The notes: generated by a model not told the origin, from the letters alone. Counted from the stretch's first letter, positions 1 to 5,815 are shown. The stretch: DNA of 7,105 bases from an uncultured Anaerolineaceae bacterium (GCA_937967805.1 CALBTC010000098.1:1-7105); one strand, 5' to 3'. A program made the numbers and translations.

Positions 1-81
1 CTGCTCTGGATGTATACCGTGACGCTTGGTCTGGTCCAGTCAATTCTAATATTTCTGGTTTGGCTTCTTCTCCGTGTATAA
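1..81 (+). CDS. C-terminal end of a membrane protein (partial)
   Basis: The first 27 codons form an open frame ending in TAA at 79-81. The 26 residues are strongly hydrophobic (QSILIFLVWLLLRV at the end), which looks like a last transmembrane helix followed by a very short basic tail (R-V). The gene starts before the window, so neither its family nor its length can be told. It points the same way as the downstream RNase J gene, 203 bases away, so a shared transcript is possible but not shown. The call rests only on hydrophobicity and the clean stop, so a chance open frame cannot be excluded. Confidence 0.5.
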   Translation: MLWMYTVTLGLVQSILIFLVWLLLRV

Positions 82-82
82 T
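77..82 (+). promoter_or_regulatory. possible -10 box upstream of RNase J
   Basis: A perfect TATAAT lies at 77-82, overlapping the stop codon of the upstream gene. No good -35 hexamer sits at 16-18 bp before it (the region reads TCTGGT/CTGGTT). A second, weaker candidate nearer the gene is TTGCCC (215-220) with TAACAT (237-242) 16 bp later. Either could drive RNase J. Neither is strong evidence alone. Confidence 0.3.
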
Positions 83-156
83 ACCCTCGGCTTGTCCGCA
101 AATTACAATCCGTAAATTGCTTCACGCACAAGAACCTTCAACTGAACAGCCAAGAA

Positions 157-219
157 TTGTCGGCAATCATTGGTTTGTTGTCGGCAATTCTCTTTATTCT
201 CTGGGGAACGGCAATTGCC
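157..219. repeat. iterated CGGCAAT element (possible operator)
   Basis: CGGCAAT occurs three times in the RNase J leader, at 161-167, 182-188 and 209-215. The first two are part of a longer 11-base direct repeat TTGTCGGCAAT (157-167 and 178-188), 21 bp apart, which is two helical turns. The first copy is also dyadic (ATTG-TCGG-CAAT, 156-167) and is followed by CAATCATTG (164-172). The third lies in the palindrome GGCAATTGCC (210-219). Repeats at helical spacing just upstream of a gene suggest protein binding. The protein is unknown. Confidence 0.35.
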
Positions 220-284
220 CCACCCCCAGTAAAAGTTAACATAATCGTGGCGGCACAGGCCGCCTCGTTACTTTCGGAGGATTT

Positions 285-1925
285 ATGAACAACAAACTGC
301 GCATCACGCCGCTCGGCGGATGCGGGGAAATTGGCAAAAACATGACGGCCATCGAATACGACGATGAAATCGTGGTGATCGATGCCGGCATCATGTTCCC
401 CCAAAATGATATGCTGGGAGTCGATGCCATTATTCCCGACTACAAATATTTAATGGACAAGCTGGACAACATCGTCGCTGTCCTGGTCACCCACGGGCAT
501 GAAGACCATATCGGCGCCTTGCCCCATGTGATGCAAGACATTGATGCGCCCATTTACGCCACGCCGCTGACGATTGGCCTTATCGACGTGAAGATGCGCC
601 GCGCCGGGCTAAATAAAGAGGTCGAGCTAATCACCATCCAGGCAGACGACATGTTTACCGTAGGCCGTCACTTTACGATTGAACCCTTTCACGTCGCCCA
701 CAGCATCCCCGACTGCGTCGGCTACGGCATTACCACCCCGGCCGGCCTCATCGTCCACACCGGCGACTACAAGTTTGACCACACGCCGGCCGACGGCTGG
801 CCACCTGACTTTGCCAAAATTGCCGAATTTTCGCAGCGAGGCGTGCTTTGCCTGCTGGCCGACAGCACCAATGCCGACCGTCCCGGCTGGACCAAATCAG
901 AAAAAGAGATTGAGGTCGCGTTTGAGGATATGTTCCGCGAGGCGCCGGGGCGGATCATTGTGGCCAGCTTTGCTTCGCTCATTTCTCGGATTCAGCTGGT
1001 GGCAGATACGGCCGCAAAACACAACCGTTACCTGGCCATCACCGGGCGCTCCATGCGCGACAACACCAAGATGGCCATGGAACTAGGCTATCTCGATATC
1101 GACGAAGCCACCCTCATCTACATCAGCGACATCTCCTCCCTGCCGCCGCAGCGCGTGGTGATTATGGCCACCGGCTCCCAGGGCGAACCGTCGGCGGTGA
1201 TGGGGCGGCTGGCGCGCGGCAACCATAATCGCCTGCAAATCGAAGAGGACGACACCGTGGTGCTTTCGGCTCACGCAATCCCCGGCAATGAAGAGCTGAT
1301 TTATCGCACCATCAACCAGCTTTTCCGGCGCGGGGCCAACGTGCTGTACGAAAATATCGCCGACGTGCACGTCTCCGGTCACGCCAGCCAGGAAGAGATG
1401 AAGCTAATGATTAACCTGGTACGGCCGCAATATCTCATGCCCATTCACGGCGAACTGCGCCATCTCAAACAGCATGGCGTCATGGCTGAAGAGCTGGGTA
1501 TTCCTGCCGAAAATATCATTGTCATCGAGAACGGCACCCCTGTCGAGTTGTCCTCTGATTCTTTGGAGATTTTGCCCCGGCTGCGCGGTGGCTACGTCTT
1601 TGTCGATGGCGACAGCGTGGGTGAGATCGATTGGCCCGTGCTGCGCGACCGGGAAAAATTGGCCCAAAGCGGTCTCTTTTTTGCCGTCGTCAGCCTGAAC
1701 GGCAATGGACAGATGGTGGGCCAGCCAGAAATCATCTCGCGCGGCTTCATTGACCGGCGCGATGAGGATGAGTTGGTGAACAATGCCAAAGCAACCATCG
1801 AGCGCACGGTGAAACAGTTTAACGGCCAGGGCAGAGGATTGAACAAAAAGATTGAGGATGCCCTCAGCCGCTTCCTTTACGCGGAGACAGGGCGTAGGCC
1901 AATTGTAGAAGTGGTGATTAAATAA
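285..1925 (+). CDS. rnj: Ribonuclease J (metallo-beta-lactamase/beta-CASP RNase)
   Basis: This is an RNase J, a cytoplasmic zinc-dependent enzyme with 5'-to-3' exonuclease and endonuclease activity in mRNA decay and rRNA maturation. At 546 residues it is close to the usual 550-560. The metallo-beta-lactamase core is visible: the family N-terminus PLGGCGEIGKN (residues 9-19), the metal-binding HGHEDH at H70/H72/D74/H75, H139 in HVAHSIPDCVG, and D161 in HTGDYKFD. The beta-CASP part shows HVSGHAS (H362, H366) and the late metal-ligand region MPIHGELRHL (H388). A normal C-terminal domain ends in RRPIVEVVIK. All expected catalytic residues are present, so it should be active. The ATG follows GGAGG at 276-280 with a 4-base gap. 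It appears monocistronic, bounded by a long leader and an inverted repeat downstream. J1 and J2 paralogues cannot be told apart here, so the symbol is generic. Confidence 0.97.
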   Translation: MNNKLRITPLGGCGEIGKNMTAIEYDDEIVVIDAGIMFPQNDMLGVDAIIPDYKYLMDKLDNIVAVLVTHGHEDHIGALPHVMQDIDAPIYATPLTIGLIDVKMRRAGLNKEVELITIQADDMFTVGRHFTIEPFHVAHSIPDCVGYGITTPAGLIVHTGDYKFDHTPADGWPPDFAKIAEFSQRGVLCLLADSTNADRPGWTKSEKEIEVAFEDMFREAPGRIIVASFASLISRIQLVADTAAKHNRYLAITGRSMRDNTKMAMELGYLDIDEATLIYISDISSLPPQRVVIMATGSQGEPSAVMGRLARGNHNRLQIEEDDTVVLSAHAIPGNEELIYRTINQLFRRGANVLYENIADVHVSGHASQEEMKLMINLVRPQYLMPIHGELRHLKQHGVMAEELGIPAENIIVIENGTPVELSSDSLEILPRLRGGYVFVDGDSVGEIDWPVLRDREKLAQSGLFFAVVSLNGNGQMVGQPEIISRGFIDRRDEDELVNNAKATIERTVKQFNGQGRGLNKKIEDALSRFLYAETGRRPIVEVVIK

Positions 1926-1935
1926 CAGGCTTGGC

Positions 1936-1970
1936 TAGATTGGTCCAATTTTGAAACTTGGACCAATCTA
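1936..1970. terminator. 13-bp perfect inverted repeat between convergent genes
   Basis: TAGATTGGTCCAA (1936-1948) and TTGGACCAATCTA (1958-1970) are perfect reverse complements around a 9-base loop. The element starts 10 bases after the RNase J stop and ends 2 bases before the stop codon of the gene on the other strand. The position suggests a bidirectional transcript end for both. There is no run of T on either side, so it is not a textbook intrinsic terminator. It may instead protect 3' ends or act with Rho. Confidence 0.6.
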
Positions 1971-1972
1971 AT

Positions 1973-2545
1973 CTAGAGAAACGAATCCGCCGGTTCCGTT
2001 TTATCCAGAAGGTTAAAATCGAACCGGGTGAGCGAGGCGGGCACCTGCCACCACGTTACCCGCGCCGAGGCTAACGGCCGTTTCAGGTGAGACGGCCGTT
2101 TTATTCTTTCTGGCACGCTGACCGATTTATCCGGCAGCAAAACAGCGCTTAGCAGCTTGCCTGCCTCCAGCGGCGCTTCCCGATCCGGATAAACGTAGAC
2201 AGGCAGTTTGGCGTACAGCTCCAGCTCGCGCAAAAAATATTGCACGCTTGCCCCATATTGGTTAAAGCCGAAAATTTCAGCGCGGGGAAATTGATTGCCG
2301 TTTTCCCGCACCCACTCATACAGCGCCTGTCCGCGCACTTCCCCACCCCAATCATCGATCAACAAGCTGGGAAATAGATGCTGCTCCGTGCCCATAAGAA
2401 TCAGGGTGAAACGCAAAATGAGCGCATCGACGGCCTCCGGTTCCGGTTGGGGATTGGTGAGCAGCAGGGCGAAACGGCCGTCTTCCCCCGCTCCCTCTTC
2501 CGCCAACAACCGCCCCCTCACTCGCTGCCCTACTGCTTTAACCAT
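1973..2545 (-). CDS. hypothetical protein, 190 residues, family not recognised
   Basis: I do not recognise this gene. The ATG is at the high-coordinate end, preceded on its own strand by AAGGAAAGGA, with AGGA 8 bases before the start. That supports both the start and a real gene. The product is soluble-looking, with no signal peptide. Residues 1-60 have a hydrophobic core (VDALILRFTLILM, 39-51). A middle part (61-120) is rich in W, Y and F: DDWGGEVRGQ, FGFNQYGASVQYF and LPVYVYP. The tail from about 140 is basic and irregular, with a repeated KRP (149-151 and 155-157) encoded by two ACGGCCGT palindromes. The tail may therefore be repeat-derived and less conserved. It converges on RNase J and diverges from the TPR gene, so it is transcribed alone. 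Function unknown; a stress-response or DNA-processing role would be a guess. Confidence 0.75.
   Translation of the reverse strand: MVKAVGQRVRGRLLAEEGAGEDGRFALLLTNPQPEPEAVDALILRFTLILMGTEQHLFPSLLIDDWGGEVRGQALYEWVRENGNQFPRAEIFGFNQYGASVQYFLRELELYAKLPVYVYPDREAPLEAGKLLSAVLLPDKSVSVPERIKRPSHLKRPLASARVTWWQVPASLTRFDFNLLDKTEPADSFL
2073..2109 (+). terminator. candidate intrinsic terminator for + strand transcription, inside the 190-residue gene
   Basis: AACGGCCGTTTC (2073-2084) pairs with GAGACGGCCGTT (2089-2100), with one T-G wobble, around a 4-base loop. The following + strand sequence is T-rich (TTATTCTTTC, from 2101). The shape is that of a Rho-independent terminator reading rightward, which would stop RNase J read-through into the opposing gene. 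It could equally be a side effect of two ACGGCCGT palindromes lying 18 bp apart. Confidence 0.35.
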
Positions 2546-2572
2546 CTATAAAATCCTTTCCTTATCTTTATT

Positions 2573-2615
2573 GGGCACAGAATCAGAAAGTAAAATCTGT
2601 GTTTATCTGTGTCCC
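2573..2615. repeat. CTGTGT-type dispersed repeat with inverted ends
   Basis: GGGCACAGA (2573-2581) and TCTGTGTCCC (2606-2615) form an imperfect inverted repeat with one bulge. The inner part holds a tandem CTGTGT-TTAT-CTGTGT. It lies in the 231-base spacer between the divergent 190-residue gene and the TPR gene. It shares the word GGCACAGAA with the element at 2721-2757. Confidence 0.5.
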
Positions 2616-2661
2616 ATTAATCTGACGATACCAAAACGGCCGTAAACCGACAAGATTCATG

Positions 2662-2690
2662 TTGCGAGTTTGCCCGGCACTGTCTATCAT
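2662..2690 (+). promoter_or_regulatory. candidate sigma70-type promoter of the TPR gene
   Basis: TTGCGA (2662-2667) and TATCAT (2685-2690) are separated by exactly 17 bp, matching the consensus at 4 and 5 of 6 positions. They lie about 90 bases before the GTG start of the TPR gene. The predicted transcript would carry the repeat at 2721-2757 in its leader. Confidence 0.4.
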
Positions 2691-2720
2691 TCCCCCAAAA
2701 CCGCACACATTCCACCAAAA

Positions 2721-2757
2721 GGCACAGAAACCCTCTTTTTGCTCTGTGCTCTCTGTG
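2721..2757. repeat. CTCTGTG-type dispersed repeat in the TPR gene leader
   Basis: GCACAGA (2722-2728) and TCTGTGC (2743-2749) are a perfect 7-bp inverted repeat, followed by a second CTCTGTGG (2750-2757). The T-rich, tandem CTCTGTG composition matches the reverse complement of 5781-5812, so the two look like members of one family. The element ends 8 bases before the ribosome binding site of the TPR gene and could fold over it. Confidence 0.45.
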
Positions 2758-2776
2758 GCAATTCAGGAGAAAATCA

Positions 2777-3268
2777 GTGATTGAAGACACTATTGCCCGC
2801 GCCAAAAAGCTGCGCCAAGAAGACGAATTAGACGCCTCCCAAGAGCTGCTGCTCGATCTGCTGGCCGAACATCCCAACGATCCGCTCGTGCTATACGAAG
2901 TTGGTGGCTCCTACGACGTGATGGGCGAAGAAAGTGAAGCCATTCCCTACTACCAAAAAGCCATCAAAGCCGGTTTGGATGGTGACGATCTGCAGGAATG
3001 CCTCGTCTGCCTGGGCAGCAGTCACCGCAACATTGGCAATTTTGATGAAGCGGTCGAAACGCTGGAAAAAGTTGTCAACCAATTCCCCGATGACAACAGC
3101 GGCAAGGTTTTTCTGGCACTGGCTTACTACAGCGACGGCCGTGAGGATGAAGCGGTGCGCCTGCTTTTGGAACTGCTGCTAGAAACCACCAACGACCAAA
3201 ACATCCTCAAATATGCCGACCCGCTGGATTATTACAAAGACAATCTTGATGAAGTGTGGGACGATTGA
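2777..3268 (+). CDS. TPR_5-type tetratricopeptide repeat protein
   Basis: This is a 163-residue, acidic, probably cytoplasmic helical-repeat protein. About four TPR-like helix pairs are visible, at residues 2-33, 36-67, 73-106 and 110-140. The stretch GLDGDDLQECLVCLGSSHRNIGNFDEAVETLE, over residues 66-97, has the pattern I associate with the Pfam TPR_5 family: a G-LDG-D segment, then LGSS-RN-G--DEA. TPRs bind other proteins, and no enzyme motif is seen, so it is presumably a scaffold or adaptor of unknown partner. The start is GTG at 2777, with AGGAG at 2765-2769 and a 7-base gap, which fixes it well. A promoter candidate lies at 2662-2690. The broken small gene begins 16 bases after its stop and is probably on the same transcript. 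Confidence 0.88.
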   Translation: MIEDTIARAKKLRQEDELDASQELLLDLLAEHPNDPLVLYEVGGSYDVMGEESEAIPYYQKAIKAGLDGDDLQECLVCLGSSHRNIGNFDEAVETLEKVVNQFPDDNSGKVFLALAYYSDGREDEAVRLLLELLLETTNDQNILKYADPLDYYKDNLDEVWDD

Positions 3269-3284
3269 TTTATAGGCGTGAAAC

Positions 3285-3516
3285 GTGACCGTGCACAAAG
3301 TGACCACTTTCATCACCCGTACCGGCCAGCGTTACCTGGGGCAAATTGAAAACGAACTGGCTCCCAACGAAAGGATTCTTAACCGGGACTGCCAGATTTT
3401 GAGCGAACCAGACGAATAATCGCTTCTGGGTTGATTTGCAGCCCAAGCCAGATGTCGTCGCCCCGCAAGATCGCTGGCTGGATGACGTGTATGACAAACT
3501 CATCAGTAAGATTTGA
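3285..3516 (+). pseudogene. small hypothetical gene split by a one-base frameshift
   Basis: Two adjoining open stretches in different frames read as one coherent small protein. The first runs from GTG 3285 to the TAA at 3417-3419 (44 codons, with RTGQRYLGQIENELAPNE inside). The second, one base on, continues from 3418 to the TGA at 3514-3516 (32 codons, with NRFWVDLQPKPD early and DRWLDDVYDKLISKI at the end). Joined by skipping one base near 3417, they give about 76 residues of soluble, protein-like sequence with no obvious family. The second frame has a stop at 3400-3402, so the break lies between 3403 and 3419. There is no homopolymer at the site. The start is uncertain (GTG 3285, 3291 or 3300) and has only a weak AGG upstream. 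It could be a decayed gene, a base error, or, less likely, a recoding site. Confidence 0.55.
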
Positions 3517-3523
3517 TGGGACC

Positions 3524-3576
3524 GTAGCTGCGGATTCTTTCCGCACCTTTGGAACGCAGTAAAAAACTGCGGCTAC
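3524..3576. repeat. 53-bp double-hairpin dispersed repeat, copy 1
   Basis: This unit has near-inverted ends, GTAGCTGCGG (3524-3533) and CTGCGGCTAC (3567-3576), which match at 8 of 10 positions as inverted. It holds two internal perfect hairpins: GCGGA/TCCGC (3530-3544) and CGCAGT/ACTGCG (3555-3571). It is the same length as 5816-5868 and matches it at about 36 of 53 positions, with only one difference in the last 22. It follows the broken small gene and could also act as a transcript end. The architecture resembles REP/BIME or a very small MITE. Confidence 0.7.
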
Positions 3577-3658
3577 AACCAACATTTTATATTTGCTTGC
3601 ACATAGAGTGGGATACGGCCGTAAGCCCGCAGTTTCATTGAGGATCGTCACCTGCTTT

Positions 3659-3703
3659 TTGTTACAACGCTATTAACAGGGCATAATCAAAAAATGTTAC
3701 AAT
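3659..3703 (+). promoter_or_regulatory. promoter region of the membrane protein/TSUP/USP cluster
   Basis: TTGTTA (3659-3664) and CATAAT (3682-3687) are spaced by 17 bp and match the sigma70 consensus at 4 and 5 of 6 positions. A second overlapping candidate is the extended -10 TGTTACAAT (3695-3703), with TTAACA (3673-3678) 19 bp upstream. The word TGTTACAA is repeated at 3660-3667 and 3695-3702, with an inverted half-site TAACA at 3674-3678 between them. A regulator binding these half-sites would cover both promoters. Confidence 0.5.
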
Positions 3704-3732
3704 AGGCGCTAAAGTCCACTGCGCCACTATCG

Positions 3733-3754
3733 TTCTGTTTTCTTGCGAACAGAA
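3733..3754 (+). promoter_or_regulatory. leader hairpin before the membrane protein cluster
   Basis: TTCTGTT (3733-3739) and AACAGAA (3748-3754) form a perfect 7-bp inverted repeat with an 8-base loop. It lies between the promoter candidates and the AGGGGG ribosome binding site (3766-3771). It could be an operator or an mRNA-stabilising hairpin. No run of T follows, so it is not an attenuator terminator. Confidence 0.35.
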
Positions 3755-3776
3755 AAGCCTCGTCCAGGGGGCCATC

Positions 3777-4022
3777 ATGAAAACGCGACACAAAATTCTG
3801 CTCAGAAATTTCCTCATCGAACTGATCATTTATGCCTTGCTGTTGATTGTTTACTTTTGGGGGGCGCTGCGCTTTTTGGGAGAGCCGCTCAATAGAATCT
3901 TTCATCTCAATCCACTTGTTTATGCCATCGCCACGCTAATTCTGATCGTCGTCCAGGGCGTCCTCCTGGAATGGATCACCTCCTTCCTCATAACCCGTCT
4001 CGGCTTAGAAAAAATGGAGTAA
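3777..4022 (+). CDS. small two-helix inner-membrane protein
   Basis: The 81-residue product has a basic N-terminus (KTRHK, residues 2-6) and two transmembrane helices at about 12-31 (LIELIIYALLLIVYFWGAL) and 47-64. The short loop between them contains GEPLNRIFHLNP. Both ends are predicted in the cytoplasm by the positive-inside rule. I do not recognise a family. The ATG has AGGGGG at 3766-3771 with a 5-base gap. Its stop codon is 4 bases before the next ATG, and the ribosome binding site of the exporter gene lies in its last codons, so the two are translationally coupled. This suggests a small partner or assembly factor of the TSUP transporter. That role is inferred from position only. Confidence 0.8.
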   Translation: MKTRHKILLRNFLIELIIYALLLIVYFWGALRFLGEPLNRIFHLNPLVYAIATLILIVVQGVLLEWITSFLITRLGLEKME

Positions 4023-4026
4023 GGAC

Positions 4027-4935
4027 ATGGAATTTCCCATTACCGGCGTAACCATCAATCCTTTTTTCCTGGTCGGCATCGGGTTTCTGGTGGGGATGTT
4101 GGGCGGCTTTTTTGGCGTAGGCGGCGGCTTTCTGGCCGGTCCGCTCATGTTTTGGTCCGGCGTGCCCATGAATTTTGTGGTAGGCACAGACCTGGCCCAC
4201 ATGACCGGCAAGTCAATTGTGGCCGCCAAACGGCACCGGACCCTGGGTCACGTCGATATAAAACTGGGCGCGCTGATGATAGTGGGCACGATTATCGGTG
4301 TAGAAATTGGGGCCAATATCATCGAAGCGCTGGAAGAATCGGGCAGCATCGACCAGGTCATCGGCATTACCTACATCGTCATCCTGGTTATCATCAGCGT
4401 TTTTACGGCTTGGGAAAGCATTAAAGCCATACGAATGATTCGTACCGAAAAACTGGCCGTCAATGAGGTGCTGGCCTTTGCCAATATTTCGCGTCGCGTC
4501 CACACCATTCGCATCTGGCCCATGATCTCCCTGCCTGGCTCAGGCATTGCCGAAATCTCTTTGTGGGTGGTTTTGGGCGTGGGCCTGATAACGGGCATTT
4601 TGGCCGGGGCCCTGGGCGTTGGCGGTGGCTTCATTCGCATGCCCATGCTTATTTACCTGCTGGGCGTGCCCACACACGTGGCTGTGGGCACAGACCTGTT
4701 TGAAATTGTGTTTTCGGCCGGCTACGGTACGCTTACCCACGCCATTAAGGGCAATGTGGATGTATTAATGGCCCTGGTGATGCACACCGGTGCAGCTATT
4801 GGGGCCCAAATTGGGGCGGTCGCCACGCGCTATTTTGCCGGACCACGCATACGCTTGCTTTTTTCGGTTTTGCCTTTGATTGGGGCACTCTTGGTCATTA
4901 CTCGGTTACTGGGAGGCGGAATGCCGGAATTTTAA
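4027..4935 (+). CDS. TSUP (TauE/SafE) family anion exporter
   Basis: This is a 302-residue polytopic membrane protein of the sulfite exporter TauE/SafE (TSUP) family, whose characterised members carry sulfite, sulfoacetate, sulfolactate or related small anions. The family's internal duplication is plain. Repeat one has GGFFGVGGGFLAGP (26-39), GVP, then GTDL (53-56) and later H-TLGHVD. Repeat two has GALGVGGGFIRMP, with GVGGGF at 197-202, GVP, and GTDL at 221-224. Between them is a longer charged cytoplasmic segment at roughly 140-172. About eight helices are expected, and the length is normal to slightly long. The start is ATG 4027, with GGAG at 4016-4019 and a 7-base gap. Between a small membrane protein and a universal stress protein, it may be stress-regulated. 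The substrate cannot be read from the sequence. Confidence 0.93.
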   Translation: MEFPITGVTINPFFLVGIGFLVGMLGGFFGVGGGFLAGPLMFWSGVPMNFVVGTDLAHMTGKSIVAAKRHRTLGHVDIKLGALMIVGTIIGVEIGANIIEALEESGSIDQVIGITYIVILVIISVFTAWESIKAIRMIRTEKLAVNEVLAFANISRRVHTIRIWPMISLPGSGIAEISLWVVLGVGLITGILAGALGVGGGFIRMPMLIYLLGVPTHVAVGTDLFEIVFSAGYGTLTHAIKGNVDVLMALVMHTGAAIGAQIGAVATRYFAGPRIRLLFSVLPLIGALLVITRLLGGGMPEF

Positions 4936-4942
4936 GTTCGGC
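4922..4942 (+). other. small hairpin across the exporter stop codon
   Basis: TGCCGGAA (4922-4929) pairs with TTCGGCA (4936-4942) with a single bulged G. The exporter stop codon is in the loop, and the AAAGG of the stress protein gene follows immediately. It may influence coupling or relative expression of the two genes. The stem is short and may be incidental. Confidence 0.25.
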
Positions 4943-4959
4943 AAAAAGGTCATTGTCAG

Positions 4960-5778
4960 ATGAGCGTTCTTATTTGTGTCAGTGAGATGCCTTTTGCGCG
5001 CAGCACCGTATTGCTGGGCAGCCAGACGGCTAAGTTGATGGGACATCCTATTTCGCTATTGAAAGTTATCACCCATGAAGGGGAAACAAAAACGGCCGCA
5101 ATTACTCTGGAAGAAGTGCAGCAGCTTATTCAATTGCCTGTGGCGGAAACGGCCGTTTCCCTCGGCACCCCGGCCAAAGAAATCTTACGCAAAGCCGAAA
5201 GCGGCAGCCATCATCTAATTGTGGTAGGGGCCCACGCTATACGCAGCCTCTGGGACCAAATCTTGCAATCCACCATGCACAAAGTGGCCAACCAGGCCAC
5301 CACTTCCGTTCTGGTTGCCCGCGGCGAACCGCGGCCGTTTCGTCACCTGCTCATTTGCACCAGTGGTTACGTAAACAGCGAAATTGTTATTCGTAACGGG
5401 GCCGCCCTGGCCCGTGCCGCCCAGGCAAAAGTCACCTTGCTCCACGTCGCCGAATCCATGCCGGCTATGTATACCGGGCTAGATGAAATGGAAGAAACAT
5501 TACCGGAGCTGCTGCAAACCAATACACCGCTGGCCCGGCACCTCAAATGGGCTTCTGAGCACCTGGTTCAGGCCGGGGTGCTGGCCGAGTTAAAGCTGCG
5601 GCGCGGCATCGCCTTTGATGAAATTCTGGACGAGGTGCAGGAAGGCGATTGCGACTTGATTGTGGTTGGCGCCCGCGCCGAATACGACGTATTGAGCAGC
5701 CTCCTTATGGGGCAAGTCACACCCAAAATCATTGACAATGCGCCTTGCTCCGTGCTCATCGTGCGCGGAAACTTATAA
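4960..5778 (+). CDS. tandem-domain universal stress protein (UspA family)
   Basis: The 272 residues form two USP (Rossmann-like alpha/beta) domains: about 1-124, and 127-272 starting at the FRHLLICTSG strand. Each ends in the usual LIVVGA ... SVL(I/V)(A/V)R(G) block (V88-G90 and V235-G237). The ATP-binding signature G-2x-G-9x-G-(S/T) is degenerate in both. Domain 1 reads G90-A-H-A93 with Q103-S104. Domain 2 reads G237-A-R-A240, with the next glycine at 251, one place late. Nucleotide binding is therefore doubtful, and the protein may be a regulatory rather than an ATP-binding USP. The gene starts 24 bases after the exporter stop, with AAAGG 10 bases before its ATG, so it is probably the last gene of that operon. 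USP proteins next to transporters often modulate them; here that is inference. It contains the 16-bp palindrome at 5145-5160. Confidence 0.9.
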   Translation: MSVLICVSEMPFARSTVLLGSQTAKLMGHPISLLKVITHEGETKTAAITLEEVQQLIQLPVAETAVSLGTPAKEILRKAESGSHHLIVVGAHAIRSLWDQILQSTMHKVANQATTSVLVARGEPRPFRHLLICTSGYVNSEIVIRNGAALARAAQAKVTLLHVAESMPAMYTGLDEMEETLPELLQTNTPLARHLKWASEHLVQAGVLAELKLRRGIAFDEILDEVQEGDCDLIVVGARAEYDVLSSLLMGQVTPKIIDNAPCSVLIVRGNL

Positions 5779-5780
5779 AA

Positions 5781-5812
5781 CGAACCGCGGAGGACGCGGA
5801 GAGCACGGAGAA
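5781..5812 (-). repeat. CTCTGTG/CTCCGTG-type dispersed repeat
   Basis: The top strand is a tandem purine-rich array (ACCGCGGAGGACGCGGAGAG, then CACGGAG). Its reverse complement, CTCCGTGCTCTCCGCG followed by TCCTCCGCGG, aligns with the CTCTGTGCTCTCTGTGG at 2741-2757. It begins just after the stress protein stop and runs directly into the second 53-bp repeat. No protein-coding potential is seen in 5779-5890. Confidence 0.45.
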
Positions 5813-5815
5813 AAA

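Noticed and set aside
98..120. Hairpin GCAAATTAC/GTAAATTGC as terminator of the first gene
   Set aside because: The stem is AT-rich with an internal mismatch and no T-run, so it is too weak to call.
1083..1382. Long open frames antisense to RNase J (also 1404-1667 and 1592-1846)
   Set aside because: They lie wholly within the well-supported RNase J frame, have no ribosome binding site of note, and have the composition of reverse-strand shadows.
2295..2877. Plus-strand frame at 2295-2645 and minus-strand frame at 2617-2877
   Set aside because: Both run across the repeat-rich spacer and into neighbouring genes on the other strand. Their translations are Ser/Arg/Pro-rich with no motif.
3403..3419. 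Programmed +1 frameshift of the prfB type
   Set aside because: There is no CUU-UGA slippery site and no upstream Shine-Dalgarno-like stimulator at the right spacing. A plain indel is the simpler reading.
3270..3651. Minus-strand frames of 77 and 90 codons covering the broken small gene
   Set aside because: The + strand frames read as better protein and sit just behind a co-oriented gene. The minus frames overlap each other and the 53-bp repeat, and have no supporting start context.
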